From: Thamnaconus septentrionalis
Lineage: Eukaryota > Chordata > Actinopteri > Tetraodontiformes > Monacanthidae
Length of the DNA: 64,000 nucleotides
Assembly (NCBI GenBank): GCA_009823395.1
Contig: CM020513.1
Location: 15,489,001-15,553,000 of the forward strand
Reading direction: 5' to 3'
The translations under genes and the position numbers were made by a program. The notes beneath the pieces were generated by a model that had not been told where the DNA came from, made no database searches, and worked only from the letters and a program-made list of their open reading frames with translations. Below, piece after piece: positions 1-11,935 of the stretch (positions are counted from its first letter, which is position 1; every line of letters begins with the position of its first letter).

Positions 1-621
1 TAAAGTCTGCCAGGACTATGAGCACAAGATGCCTTGTGTGATAATAGGAACATGATTCTTTCCAATCTCATCTAATTATGTTCCTAAGTCAGGACGGTTG
101 AAATTTCATTAAAAAAAATAGAGTAGCTACAGTTCTACTTAGTAATAAAGTGTTATTATAACGTGTATGCAACAGTTGTAGACTGTTATTACATGGGCCT
201 CTTGCCCTCTGCAGTAGAAGACAACAGTAGGTAAATAAAGATATCAACCATCTTGACTATTTGGTTTCAACATCAAATGATTCACATAACCGTAGTCTTC
301 AATGTTGTACATCCTCTATTCCATCACCTCAGCACTCATTCTGCAGCACAGTTACATAACGACTTGACAAATTACCAGGAGAAAAGGCCATTGTATTCAA
401 AAAACAGCACCAGTCCGAAACACTGTGTTCTTGATAAGAAATGCTTCCTGCAGGTAATGTTACACCGACCAAGGGTTTATTCAAACTCAAACAGAACTTG
501 GTGTCAGACTAATGCCTGCCTTGACCTTGAATGGATAAAATGAACCTTTAACACATTCAAAACTAACTAGCGAACAGACATTTCTAATCTGTATGTAGCA
601 CTGACACTATTCATATATATG
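1..621. other. no gene seen
   Basis: Unique AT-rich sequence. The open frame on the plus strand at 253-543 has no recognisable domain, no favourable start context and no splice signals around it. I see no RNA gene or transposon end here. Confidence 0.5.
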
Positions 622-666
622 AAGAGAGAGAGAGAGAGAGAGAATGAGAAAGAGAGAGAGAGAGAC
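622..666. repeat. interrupted (GA)n microsatellite
   Basis: Two GA runs separated by a short AATGAGAA interruption. The long Arg/Glu and Ser/Leu frames over this tract on both strands are artefacts of the repeat. Confidence 0.9.
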
Positions 667-1324
667 GAGCGCTTGAGCTGCAGTGGGTGTCTGGAGGAGA
701 AACAGACAAGCAGAAGGATCTGGAGAAACCATCTGCCAGCATCGCCCTGGCCAACAGCGATCTGGAGAGAGCGCTTTGACAAGATTCAAGGGTGCATCAA
801 CATCACTGATGGCTGTTGCTATTCACAGACATACCCTGGAAGGAAGACAGCTTTTATTTCCAAAGGCTGAACCACTGCAGCACTGGAGGGTTAACAGAGG
901 GTTAGCAAAGTGAGATTCTGAGTTTTGGCTCAAGCATCGGGACAGTATCTCCAACTAAAATCCTCTTTAGCTCGCTGTCGCCAATGCAGACTGGAGCTGG
1001 AACGAGCACAGAGAACAGTTAAAGCTTATTTTTCACCAAGAGGAGCCTGCTTGACTGAAGAGACAGCTGTCACCTGTAAAAACATGCTACACCACTGTCA
1101 ATATAGACGTCTGTAGAGAGAATGTAAACAAGACAAAGTCCTTATGTTGTAAGTGACACTTTTGTGATGAAAAGTAACAATAATATAACCCGGCATGACA
1201 AATTCCATTTTTTTGACCTATTGCACAGATCAGTCAGCAAAAAGCCCATAACATGTAGTGGGAAAATTTAAAGGTGATTCATCCGTTCAATTATCACAAT
1301 CAAGCAGATCAGTCAGTCTCACAT
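667..1324. other. no gene seen
   Basis: Unique sequence with short overlapping frames in several phases and no coding signature. Nothing else is recognised before the transposon remnant that begins near 1325. Confidence 0.45.
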
Positions 1325-1546
1325 TTAGGCTGTGTTCAGACTGCAGCCGAATCTGATTCAAATCAGATTCTTTTTCAAATCTGATTTTTAGGGATGACTG
1401 TCCACACTTTCTTTAACAAGTGTCCAAACGGGATCTGACTCTGTTATTGACTGATCTGACAGGGTGCTGTAGCAATGACATCGGGGTGGAGTTGTCATCC
1501 AGCGCGTGTAGTGTGTGACGTCATATAATAATGACAGCGGCAAAAA
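1325..1546. mobile_element. terminal part of a non-autonomous DNA transposon (hAT-like type)
   Basis: The segment opens with GGCTGTGTTCAGACTGCAG, followed by a run of 'AATCTGATT'-type words. These include a near-perfect hairpin at 1349-1370 with 10-bp arms (GAATCTGATT and AATCAGATTC) and a 2-nt spacer. This 'gctgtgttcagactgca ... aatcagatt' style is, from memory, a familiar terminal type of fish non-autonomous DNA transposons. It is contiguous with a truncated Myb/SANT reading frame on the minus strand (1547-1678), as expected of an internally deleted copy. I did not find a matching opposite terminus, so the right boundary is uncertain. Superfamily assignment is from memory and tentative. Confidence 0.55.
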
Positions 1547-1678
1547 CTAAATGGACTTGTTGCAATCCATGCCCTGGAGCTTGGCTTGAGTGGAGCTATC
1601 TCCCCACAGACTGACGAGCCAATGAGTTTCCTCCTCTGACCAGGGACTGCTGTTTTCTACTTCTTCTATCTGCTCCAT
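1547..1678 (-). pseudogene. truncated Myb/SANT-like (trihelix) DNA-binding domain start, transposon-derived
   Basis: A minus-strand frame starts at the ATG at 1678 and runs 43 codons. After an acidic leader (MEQIEEVEN) it shows the opening of a Myb/SANT-like trihelix domain: SPWSEEETHWLVSLWGD, then an L-Q-G motif and CNKSI. The invariant first Trp, the ET-x-x-L-V-x-L-W helix and the 'L.G...NK.I' element are all in the expected order and spacing. A stop falls where the second helix should continue, so roughly half the domain is missing. Such domains occur in Harbinger and other DNA-transposon accessory proteins and in MSANTD-type host genes. Adjacency to the transposon terminus at 1325-1546 favours a defunct element over a host gene. 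The frame upstream of the ATG is open (to 1939) but shows no domain. Confidence 0.6.
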
Positions 1679-2563
1679 TACGTTACACCTCCGCACCTCC
1701 GATGGCCCTCCCTGCTCTCTGCAACTTTCACCAGCTGGGTCAGATGAGCTTGGGGCGGGGCCTCTTTTCATTCCCGTACCTTTCACCCCTTCACTTAGGA
1801 AGCAAGAGGACCGGAGACAGAATCCACTCAAATGACTTCTGTTGCAGGTCGACAAGATTGATGATGGACGGAGTGACAGAGTTGAAATGTGAACGCTCCA
1901 GCTGCTGTGCAGGGTTAATACAGTGTTGGCCAGTTTCATGTCAAACCATGCAGGCTTCAGCTAAGCAGACCAGACAGAGACTTTGAAGTCCTGTTGTCTC
2001 TCTTTGTCTGCCATTCCCTCCCAAACTATCAGCTCCTCTTTTGGCACAGATGAATATGTCTTTCCAGAGCACTTCTGGCAAAGTCATCAAGGCAGCAGCG
2101 CAATCCCTCTTGATTATGACAAACTGTTGCCCTTCATTTGACTTTGCTCCCATATTCTTTAGTCCCTCTATCGAATCATCGCTTCGCCCCCCCTGCAGCG
2201 CAAAACCCCTTTCCCTGGCCCGCTGCTGTTGCCATATCTCTTAGTTAAAGCTGCTCTTTATCCCTTCCTACCAGTCTGCACGAGCCACCCCACCCCCAGC
2301 TCACAAATACAAATGTAGTGAACAAATCCCCCCACTGCAGATGCAGACTGTTTCACTCGCTCTGAAAGTTCATTTTGAAGCCATTTCTCTTCGCTGCATC
2401 TGCCCAGTTATTCTGAGCTACAGTAGTTACCGCGGCACCAGTCAGGTTTCCTTTCCTTTCCTTTCCAAATGACAAACCAGTTTCCCCATTCAGCAAATAA
2501 TTCAGAAATAGATCAAATTCAGAAACAGATCATGCTTTTGATCAACTATTTTGATGGGTTTCT
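1679..2563. other. no gene seen
   Basis: Unique, moderately GC-rich sequence, possibly still part of the transposon remnant at its left end. It contains a short TTTCC pentanucleotide run near 2447-2466. No convincing coding frame. Confidence 0.4.
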
Positions 2564-2564
2564 G

Positions 2565-2599
<35 letters not shown>

Positions 2600-2601
2600 A
2601 T
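2564..2601. repeat. (TAA)n microsatellite
   Basis: Trinucleotide TAA/AAT run with one interruption (ATACTAA), in AT-rich surroundings. Confidence 0.9.
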
Positions 2602-5600
2602 GTATATGAATTTTATTCTATGCAGTGCAGAAACTTAAACACTTCCACCATCTGGATCTTGTCTTTGATAGAACCATGTGGGTGCACAGATGCGTGGCGA
2701 GGCGCTCAGCACAGCCGAGTTTTCTCTCCAGCATTGTGTGCTTGTTGTGTCTATTACTTCAATGTAAACTTTTCAGAGTGACAGTATTAATAAACATTAG
2801 GGGTGCTTTATTGGGTTACATACAGCAGTACATCCCCCTCTGCTGCTCTGGAACTTCAATTGTACACAGTATAATTAATGCGTCAAACACCATAGGATGA
2901 GATTCAGCCTGTGGTCTTATCTAAAAAACAAGCAAGGCATGATTTTCCCCTGCAAGCCGACAAACGAATGCCTGCGTTGTGTCTCCCTCACACCTGTAAA
3001 GCACCTTCTGCAATCGCCGCTCTACAGCTGTTTCTGACTCCTAAAGCGGAATTAAACAACTTAAGCCCGGAGCGGTTCAAGTAATATTATTGTGGGCAAG
3101 GCTGCAGCACAGCAGATGCATTTTGCATTTTGCTTTTTCCTTTTTTTTTCAGACTAGAGCAACATCCAAAACGAAGAACAAGTAATATAGTGTGGGCTTA
3201 TTCATTTGTTTACTCTGCACTTGTGGTAATAAAGTACATTGAATGGTCCCTGAAAGCTTTGGGGTTGTTTCCTCGACAGTTAGTAAAAAGCAATGGGTGT
3301 GATTTAGCATAAAAACAACAAATGAGACTTAAATATATGCCAATGTTTATCAAACTGACAACATTATTAGATCAGCAATATTGACAAAATAAGGCAAAGG
3401 ACAGAGACATGCTGGAGCAGTTGGATGCAGTACTTGGATGGAAGTGGCCAAATGAAAGTGTGTAGGTACAATAAATTTTTACACAAATGCATTGGCAGAG
3501 CAACAGATGGGACCTTGGTTTATCATTTTGTTCACTCTGTGTCTTTTCACCCTTTCAGTTTGACTTTGCGACAAGTGCTGCTTCCATCTCTTGTGAAGAC
3601 GTCCTGTTTCTCACCCGGCTCCATCTGCTCATGTCCAACTTGAGAGACTTCCTGTTTCTGCTGTTCCTCTTGTATCCTGACAGAATGACAAACCTTATGG
3701 AGAAACAAAATGCCTCAAGCTGTCAAACATTGAATAAAGCAGCATCGCCTGTCTGTGCTTGTGCCGAAGAGCGGGGGAGGGGAAATGTCACGTTAAGGAA
3801 AGAATGGATGAAAAATGACGACGACCACTCAGGATAAAATGGAACAGGCGATCAGGTGGGACTGGCAGCGCATATGTACTTGCATGTAGTTTTTACTGTC
3901 AATTTTCAAGCTAGATGGGAGAGATACAGAAGGGTCTCTGCTCTATTAAGCAAATCAAATCATGGACATGCAGGACACACTTATTAGGTTTTACGTGCTG
4001 CTGAGTGCTGTCCTTCATTAAACAGTGTCCTTGAACTCTGGGGTTTTAGGTTTTGTATCTGAGACACACACACACACAGGATGACCTACCATGTTCAAAT
4101 TGGCACTGAGACTAATTAAAGCTTCAATCGTACAACTGAGCTAACATTTCTCCTGCAGAGGGACGGCACTCTTTTATGGGTGGTAGATTTCATTGCTGTC
4201 TTCTACATACACCACTTTGCAGCAGATACAGCTGCACTGCTAGGGATATTCTACACACTTTATTTTCACTGTGTGTCAATAGTAGTAGGATTACAAGAGG
4301 AAAATGTCTCCTCTGCTGAGAAAAAGGTTAAAAAGCACTCAGCAGATATTACATTAATGGCCTATTCATGATCTGCCCTGTTCCATTATGTGGCGGCCAT
4401 ATTGATTTTCAGCTCAAGTACGCACAAGACTGTGGCTGTGCAGTAAACGCCGACGGATTCTGATTAGCAAAGTGGAATTTTCTCGCCAAAGTTTCTCATT
4501 TAAGGCCTCTCAAGGTCTATAAAGTTTAATAGCTCAGAGTATTTATTTTCTAAGAATGTTGCTTGCTTAAAAGTTTCAGCCCTGCAAAAATGTGAGACAC
4601 ACTGGAGGCAACTGACCCTCCCACCCACATACATGAACTTGTTGTGGAGGAGTTTTTAACTGTGATACAAGACGCTAAACTGTTATGTATTGTATTTTGC
4701 TTCACTTCACTTTCTTTTTTTTTTTTTCAAATGATCAACTACACCTGTCAAAAGTCCATTCAGTCTTTGTGACTTGTCTGCTTTTGTAGAAATTGTTGTT
4801 TGCAGCTTTGGTTCTTCCTTTTATTTCAGTGACTGCTGTAGCAAGTGCTGAGGATAGTTTTAGGGTTTGATAATAATTGACGCCCTGATGACAATTTGGT
4901 GTTTTCACACACATGTTGTTAATTGCAGATTTTTGTACTTTTCTGAATACTGCAGAGTCAAGGATCTGGATTTCTACAAGTCTCTGTAGTTCTGTCCCTG
5001 TGTTCTTTTGACCTGCCAGTCATTTGTTCATGACAAGAAGTTGCAGCCAACCTTCACATTGGCCATTTTCTTGATAACCTAAAAAACCATTATGTTTCAT
5101 GATAGGATGGATTCCCATGGGAACAGTAGGTGGACAGTTACAGAGATGGCAGGTGATGATGGGACAAGGGTACATGGCCAATGGGTATAGTCACCATTCC
5201 TTATTGTCAGTCACTGTGCTGGGATCGCAGAAAACTACAAATGAATAGGAATAGTATGAGAACTGTAAGATGGAAGCACCGGAAGCACCACCAGCCATTA
5301 GACATTGAAATCTTTGACCTTTCGAAAAAAGGATTTAAAATCAAAAACAAACGATTACAAGTTTGATTTCTTCCCATCTCAGCTAGAAAATGTTTAAATC
5401 TAGATCAATAAGTCAAAATTTAGGTTTAACTCAATAGATTCACTTTTTAATTATAATCAAGAAAATTTAGGAAACAATTTTCTATGTGTAATATCCCTTC
5501 ATAAGCAAATGAACTTAACCATTTGGGGGAATCCCGTAATTAAATAGGGAAGGAGCCTGAATAAAAATATCAATATTTTTTTTTTCATTAGACCATGGCA

Positions 5601-5639
5601 AATAGTATCTACGACAGTTTAATCACTTATGGCAGAGCC
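2602..5639. other. no gene seen; minor simple repeats
   Basis: Mostly unique AT-rich sequence. It holds a short (CA)n run at 4063-4078 and a 13-nt T run ending near 4727. Frames up to 116 codons (3487-3837 plus) have no domain, and overlapping frames are equally open. Nothing is recognised as RNA gene or transposon until the LINE fragment at 5640. Confidence 0.45.
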
Positions 5640-6055
5640 AGGGGAGGGACTTGAACTCTAACATTGAGGAAGAGGCATGGGATGAGGTGTTGTCCAATAC
5701 AGGGTGGCCTGTGGGGGATTTACAATTTTATTATAAGGTGATACACAGGTACTACTACATACCAGTTAAGCGCCATTAAATGGGATTAATGAGGGACAAT
5801 ATGAGTCGTGTAACCGCCACAGGTGCCGTTGTTCTTCTTTTTTGGGATTGTCCTCTGGTCTTCCCTCTTTGGCAACAAGCCATTAAAACTGTGGGAGAGT
5901 GGTTAACCACACCATTAACAGATTCTCCCCAATTATCCCTAATTGGAGACAGACCTCTACTACCACTGGGGGTATCCAAAGCAGAGCCTGCTCTGGCACT
6001 AGCTGGGCTCATCAAGGCAGTGAGAACCATCATTGGAAGAGCCAAGTAAGGCTCG
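5640..6055 (+). mobile_element. L1-type LINE fragment: C-terminal end of ORF2, degenerate
   Basis: The plus-strand translation matches the layout of the region downstream of the reverse transcriptase in fish L1-type (Tx1/Swimmer-like) ORF2 proteins. A segment reading LQFYYKVIHRYYYIPVK corresponds to the 'LQFKVLHR.YYTPVKL' block. After an in-frame stop comes MGLMRDN, then FWDCPLVFPLWQ (the 'WECP...FW' block), then a 'SPQLSLIGD' block and an ALALAGLIKAVRTII helix near the C terminus. The zinc-knuckle cysteine and histidine normally found between MGLMRDN and WDCP are lost. No RT catalytic motifs are present upstream, so the copy is 5'-truncated as well as stop-containing. It is inactive. Family knowledge is from memory; the block order and spacing are seen in the sequence. 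Confidence 0.8.
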
Positions 6056-8759
6056 ATTTTTAAAGAAGCTGATGGCAGACAGTGTGCAGTCCAGTATGTA
6101 AAAATGTCCAAGTTGAACTTATGTCATCACTAATCTGGGATCTTAGATTGTTACATGCTTTTATATTTTTTTCTACATCAGTGTGATGTCTATAAGTTCA
6201 GTTTCAGTTCAAGGAGCCTCTCAAACTAACAGCACACGCTTCAAGTCACAGACAGAGTGGGGAGAAAAATCACAAATAATAATAAATATGTGAAATAAAA
6301 TAAAAAATAAAGGCTTGCACCTTGTTTTCAAAGGGAGCACACTTCTTTTTTCACTTTTTTGAGGAGGTGGTGTATATTTCCCTGATTTCCTGCAGCACTG
6401 TATGACTAAAAAATATCAGCAAAGATGCTGAATGTTCGTGAGAAATACAAAGTAAACAGTACACGCTGTGCCTCCCCCAGGTAGTTGTGCGCTGAGAAAC
6501 ACAGCGGCAGAGGCCCAGACTGTTGCTTTGTTCATGTTTGAGCAATCAGCTCACATTCCTCCAATGTCCAAACTGTCCAGCTTCACCTGGAGGCATTTGT
6601 GAGCTGTTTGGAGGGTCAGTTCAAAGGCTTTTTCTCTTGCACCCCTCTCAGTATTCACTCACAGTGTCTTAGAGCAAATATCTATGCGAAACTGAGAAAT
6701 AATTTTAAATGGAAGCACTTGTAATTAGTTTTATTTTCAAAATTGTTTGTTGATCTTTCTTTCTCATAACAGTTGCATTGACTAGATGAAATGTGAATCA
6801 AACACAGCTAATACATAGAAATACATTTAAACAACGACCCATGCATAATATTTTTGTCTTCCAACTCATGATAGAAATAAAACGTTGCTTAAGTGTAAAT
6901 ATTTAGCAACATAGTGGAAAAAGTATTAGGTGAAAAGATGGAATTGCATAACAGTGGTGAGCCACTTAAATGCAGTGCACTGGTTTGATGTGCAAATCTT
7001 TTGGGGACTGAAACCAAATTGCATGCAGCAGGTTTTGTACCAGCTAGCACATGCTAAGGTTAACTAGAACAATGCCGGAGTGCCACATCATCCATGTGAA
7101 CACACTGACACCACTGAAAACCCAAACATTGTGTGATACGAACATTTCTTTCCCCACCTCATGCAACACTGTGTGTGGCCATTTGTGCATTTCTGACACA
7201 CACATCTGCTTTTTTTGACTGAAAAAAGAAAATATTAAGCCTTGATTTGCTGACATAATTTTGTATTATCAGATAAGTCGACACTTAAATTGCCCACGCA
7301 GCAAATGTCACACCCCAGACCATCGGCTTCTCATTGTGTTGGCGTTTACACACCACTAAAGCTGATTAATCTCAAACCCAGTGGTAAATGTGCTTGCACT
7401 TGACTCTAGCACAGACCCAGAGGGGAGTAAGACCCTGGGCCATGAAAACACTACTAAATGGCTCATGTATATTTCTGAATGGCTTTGTTGTACCTTGAGT
7501 ACCTGCTCGGCCATGAGCTGTCAGAGCAGGGGGGAAAGCAGCTGAGGACAGGCATATGGTATATTTCATTAGACATGGAGTCTTAAGGGAGCTGACTGCG
7601 CTGTGTTTAGCAGAGGGGATTGATGGCTGCTTTCTATAAAAGGTAAATATATAAATAATGACGGTAAACCCAGAGAAGTGGCGGCCACAATGTGAGCTGC
7701 AATAAAAATGCTGTGGTTCTCTGAAAGAACTTTTCTCAGTGGAAAATATCTCATTTATTTATGGAATTTGATCTTTGTACATAAACTGCTGCAGTGCTGG
7801 AAGCTCGGGATCTCTTTGAGGATGGAGTTCAGCAGGTTACCCACTTCACTGCCACCTCAAATGTATTCACAAATAAAGATTGCACTAAGAGGTTTTCCTT
7901 TCTAATAGCGGATCCCCAGGCAGATTAAATGTAAGAGGCATGAGAGTTCACAAAAACATCATTTAGAAAAGTAGCACATCAACAGGTAATTTATGTGTGC
8001 AGTAGATTGTTTTTTTGACATGAGGACATTTGTGTGGAAGATGAGAAATGTTTTCTGATGTGAGGTCAGAAAAGACAATTATGTCTTTCCTTTACATTGA
8101 AGGAAATCAATTGAAAAAAATGACTCAGTTAATTAATAATAATATTTGTTCATGACTCTAAGCTATTTGCAGCCACCTTAAAGAAGACTTATAAAAAGCA
8201 TTTTCAGGATATCATGGATTGATGCGTCTGACAAATCCAAGATTAAATAGAAAGTCGTAAAGTTGTAATTCCCAAAAACCTGATAATTTAACACTGCTCT
8301 TGTCTTTTCAAGGAAGTCACGTAGTCTCAAAAACTACACTCTCTCTTTTACTTAAAATCTGCAATTGACTTGAGACAACCTGCGGAATATATGGGAAGCT
8401 CCATGGCAATGCTACATGAACCTTATGAAGGCAGCAGAAATAAAGGCAACATTGCATCATTTACTCTCTCTTTGACCTGCTGTCTCTGTGAACATAGTGA
8501 GGAGAATAATCCAATGGCCGGACTTGTTTCGAGTTCATTGCAGTGACCCGGCAAACACATGGAGAATCACATTCTCTGTGTTTGGGTATTTACTCCCTCC
8601 GAGCAAAACCAGGTGCATGCGCTTGCAACTTAGGGGGGACTTAAGTGTGCTCGGGAAGCTGCCTCAGACTCAGACAGACAGTTCATCAAATGTCTGCTGC
8701 TCTGTGTCTGTCGTGTCACGGCATACTTTCAAGCTGGTCAAAAACATGTTGGTCAGAGC
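6056..8759. other. no gene seen
   Basis: Unique AT-rich sequence with no recognised element. The first 150 bases may still be LINE 3' UTR. Short frames on both strands show no domain. The part at 7540-7910 has few simple repeats and could be constrained, but nothing specific supports this. Confidence 0.4.
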
Positions 8760-8900
8760 AGAAAGATCCCAGGCCCGGCTCGTGAGTTGGGGGCGCTGAG
8801 ACTGCGCGGTCCTCACTCTGGGAGCCGCGTGTGCTCACGGCTCCTCTCCTCCCGGCCACCCACGGACACTCTGCTCACCAACACTCGTTGCTCTGCACAG
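8760..8900. promoter_or_regulatory. small CpG-rich patch, possible promoter or enhancer
   Basis: About eleven CpG dinucleotides in 120 bases, against a CpG-poor background, with GC-rich words such as GGGGGCGCTGAG and GGAGCCGCGTG. It ends in an acceptor-like GTTGCTCTGCACAG near 8900. No TATA box or convincing start codon. Could be a small CpG island, a constrained element or a GC-rich chance patch. Confidence 0.3.
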
Positions 8901-11789
8901 ATTTCACGCCACTCTGCTAACTTTCAGAGAGGAGTGACCAGCTGCTTTGTGTTCCCTTCCTTCTTCTCTCTAAACACTTTCTTTCTTCCCCTTGTTTATA
9001 TGGGCATTTCTTTTGCTCAGCTTTAATGATGCAGCAAGCTGACTGTTCTGTGCACAAAGCCATTTACTCTCAATTAAAAACTTATTCTCCTCAAAGCTAT
9101 TATGACACACTGCCAAAACCAAGCCAATGATGCAGCCAAACTTTCCAGGAGCCAAAGAAAGAAGAGGCAGCGTCCCAGTGGTTGGGAGTGGTGCCACCCT
9201 GGGCGAGGCGACGCCCCATTGACCAGGACCGTCCTGGCGCATATTCTAATGATACGTGAAAGGATACAGTACTCTGACTTTAAGGGTAAACATGTTTATA
9301 GTAGCTGTACTCTACTCTCACTTTGATAAAAAAAAAAAAATCTATATGTTTGGAATGTTAATAATTATTGATATATTATTAATTGATATTAAGAACTTTA
9401 ATTAAACAATTAACAATTACTTGAAAATGATGTGGTTCCTCTGTGTTGTGTCAATTAGAGGTTAATCATAAAGGTTTCTCCTGCTGACACTTTAAACGGT
9501 AATTACATGATTTATGAATATAATATGCATTTCGTATTTGATAGATTCTAGGAAATATTTAATTTTTTTGTCATATGTGCGTTATACAGGCTTTATTGAG
9601 AGATAAGTTGAGAGGAGAGGCAAAGAAGCTGACCTTAACTTGGCCAAAATATTTGTACGTCTTCTATAGAGAGGGGACAATAATTTCAGAAAAAAACAAA
9701 ATCCCCAAGACACCGTCCTTGCCAGCAGCTGAATCACCCAGATTTCAACTCGAAAATCTGTCTCATCCATCTTGCCAACCTCCAATACACAGTGTCTTCA
9801 ACCGGTCTTCAAGTTTTATTGGATTCCATAGTCAGTCGGCTCCCTTCACGACGGCTGTTCCAAGACTCTCTGTGAAATCACAGAAGAAGACCAGGAGGAG
9901 AAGTTGGAAACAGTGGCCGCCGTTCCAAGAGATAAACATTGTTTCACTTCATTCTGGACTGGCTTGGACAAGAGTACCAGTTAACCATGTACAGCACCAT
10001 GTACAGCACACATGGATAGTGACAGTTGGAAGCAAATATGATTTGTCTATCAATCCATCAGTTACTGATTTTTAACACCAAAATAGTACTTTTTAGGAGT
10101 GTTTCATTGGGTCCATTCCATCTGGAAAAAGGGCAACATTTGGCTGGTGTTTATTTTCAAACACAGGTGAAAAATGTTATTTATTGAACTGTGACTGCAA
10201 AACTTCACAATAAGCACCATGCTTCTGGGACATGATGAACACTGGGTTCATCAAGGTCCACATATAGGGCATTTAAACATGACTTAACACAGAAGACAGG
10301 TTCAACATAGTATTTTGATTAAAAAAAAAAAAAGAAGAAGACTAAGATCATCCAGTTAAAGAGAAAAAATACTATTATAAATGTATCTATTTACATTTAA
10401 AGTAACAACCGGAAATGATATTAAAATGAATAACGGTGCCTTAAATGCATTGATGTTATGTTATTGATGTTATTAGTTTTCCATGCTTTGTGTTTCATTT
10501 TTTTTTTTTTTTTTTTTCTCAAAAAGTTCTTTGTAGGACCCGGATTCTGAAAACAATTGCTAACCTCCTATTAGATCAATACTATGTAAGAAAGCAACCA
10601 CAAGTAGTAACCCTCAAGGGGGCGCACAGCCTGGAGTTTTGTGCCATGACCCGCCCTCAAAACTGACCTCAGCACAAAGCCACCAGACCAATTAGCAGTG
10701 ACTCTCCTCTGCCTTCTTGCACATCTGATCAGGATAGTCAAAGCCTGCTCAGTCTGTCTTCAAATCCCAAGTGACTTTAAGCAGCCTCATTCTGTTGCTC
10801 GGGTAGTTACAGTGGAATGGTCTCTTGAAATATATACTGAAATGTTTAGCATGCTGCACAACACAGGTACACAGTGACGTATTGATACACCACAAAGACA
10901 AACTGCCATTGTTTCAATAGATAGATTTTCTGATAAAACACAAGTAATTAAAAAAAAAAATGTTTTTTAATTAATCAATATTGACATTTGAACATCAGTG
11001 TATTCATCCTGCCTGGATGTATCCAGGACTTATTGGCAAATAGAAATAAGGTTGGTGCAAAGAAAGGAAGGCAGTAGAGGATAAAGAGACCTGTTATGGC
11101 CATATCCAGATTCAATCAATCCATTTTGGTGGCTACTTCCAACAACAAACAAGGTATGTTTGGTCACAATTCCTAGTTTGACCTGAACAGGCCTTACTAA
11201 ACAAACGTTTTGCACAGGTCATACTGAGATAATCAGGCCGTATAGTAAGTGAAGACACAAATTTTCCAAAACTTTAATGCTTCAGGAAATGCAACAATAA
11301 CATTAAAATTTGTTATTTTCTTGTCCTCCTGAATTCACATCTTTGTTTTGTTTGTTAGTTGTTGTTTTTTTTCCCCGGGTGAATGAGTATGCATTGTGTT
11401 GACAGGCACTGAAACAGTACCCTGTCAGTCATAACTGAGCATCAGGCAGCAACATATGTTTAAAGCCTCTAAGTTTATTTACTCTGAATGTCATTAAAAA
11501 GTGCTTCTCTCCCCATCGTCTCGGACACAATGCTGCTGCTGCAGGATTTAGCCAAAATGGTTGTAAAAGATGGTGAGTCAAACTAAAACTGTCCCACAAA
11601 GGCAAACCAAGAGTGTAGAGGAGCAGAGTAAGTATTTAGCAGAAAAGGAAGAGCGTCAGACGAGTTCTATTAAGTGCTGAACAGTTAAGTTTAATTTGTT
11701 TCACTGAAGCAGGCTAAGAAATACATACGTCATAAAGGCTTCTTCGTGTACGCAAATGGCATTCACTCACAGAAACTGAATGGGGGGCA
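8901..11789. other. no gene seen; homopolymer runs
   Basis: Unique sequence, GC-rich to about 9240 then strongly AT-rich. A 166-codon plus-strand frame (9575-10075) has no recognised domain and no conserved-looking composition. A runs lie near 9327-9339 and 10321-10333. No RNA gene recognised. Confidence 0.4.
10498..10517. repeat. poly-T run
   Basis: An uninterrupted run of about 20 T. It could be the poly-A tail of an old minus-strand retroposed copy, but no source sequence or target-site duplication is visible beside it. Confidence 0.8.
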
Positions 11790-11935
11790 ATGCTAATTGG
11801 CGACTCTTAATTATTTCAATGTGTGAATGTGAGTACCAAATACTTCCTTGCATTGTGTTGTCCTTGCAATAGGCAAATGATGACAGGATACCTGGGGTGA
11901 GCTCCAGCCTATTAGCCGTGATAGAGAATGGCCCA
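11790..11935 (+). mobile_element. diverged L2-type LINE 3' tail (copy 1)
   Basis: Contains, in order, 'CTAATTGGCGACTC', 'TGTGTGAATGTGAGTA' and 'TGGGGTGAGCTCCAGCC'. These are degraded versions of the blocks in a very common fish LINE tail ('ATTGGCGACTCTAAATT', 'GTGTGAATGTGAGTG', 'TGGGATAGGCTCCAGC'). The usual GATAAGCGG and ATGGATGG terminal words are not preserved. This copy looks much older than the one at 42.4 kb. No duplication flanks could be made out. Assignment to L2 rather than a related LINE or a SINE using that tail is from memory. Confidence 0.6.

Noticed and set aside
9575..10075. 166-codon plus-strand frame
   Set aside because: Low-complexity Ser/Pro/Lys composition, no motif, no splice or promoter context.
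11530..11572. ATGCTGCTGCTGCAGGATTT...AAAGATG followed by GTGAGT on the plus strand
   Set aside because: A 14-codon frame with a good donor but no upstream promoter, no partner exon and no recognisable peptide.
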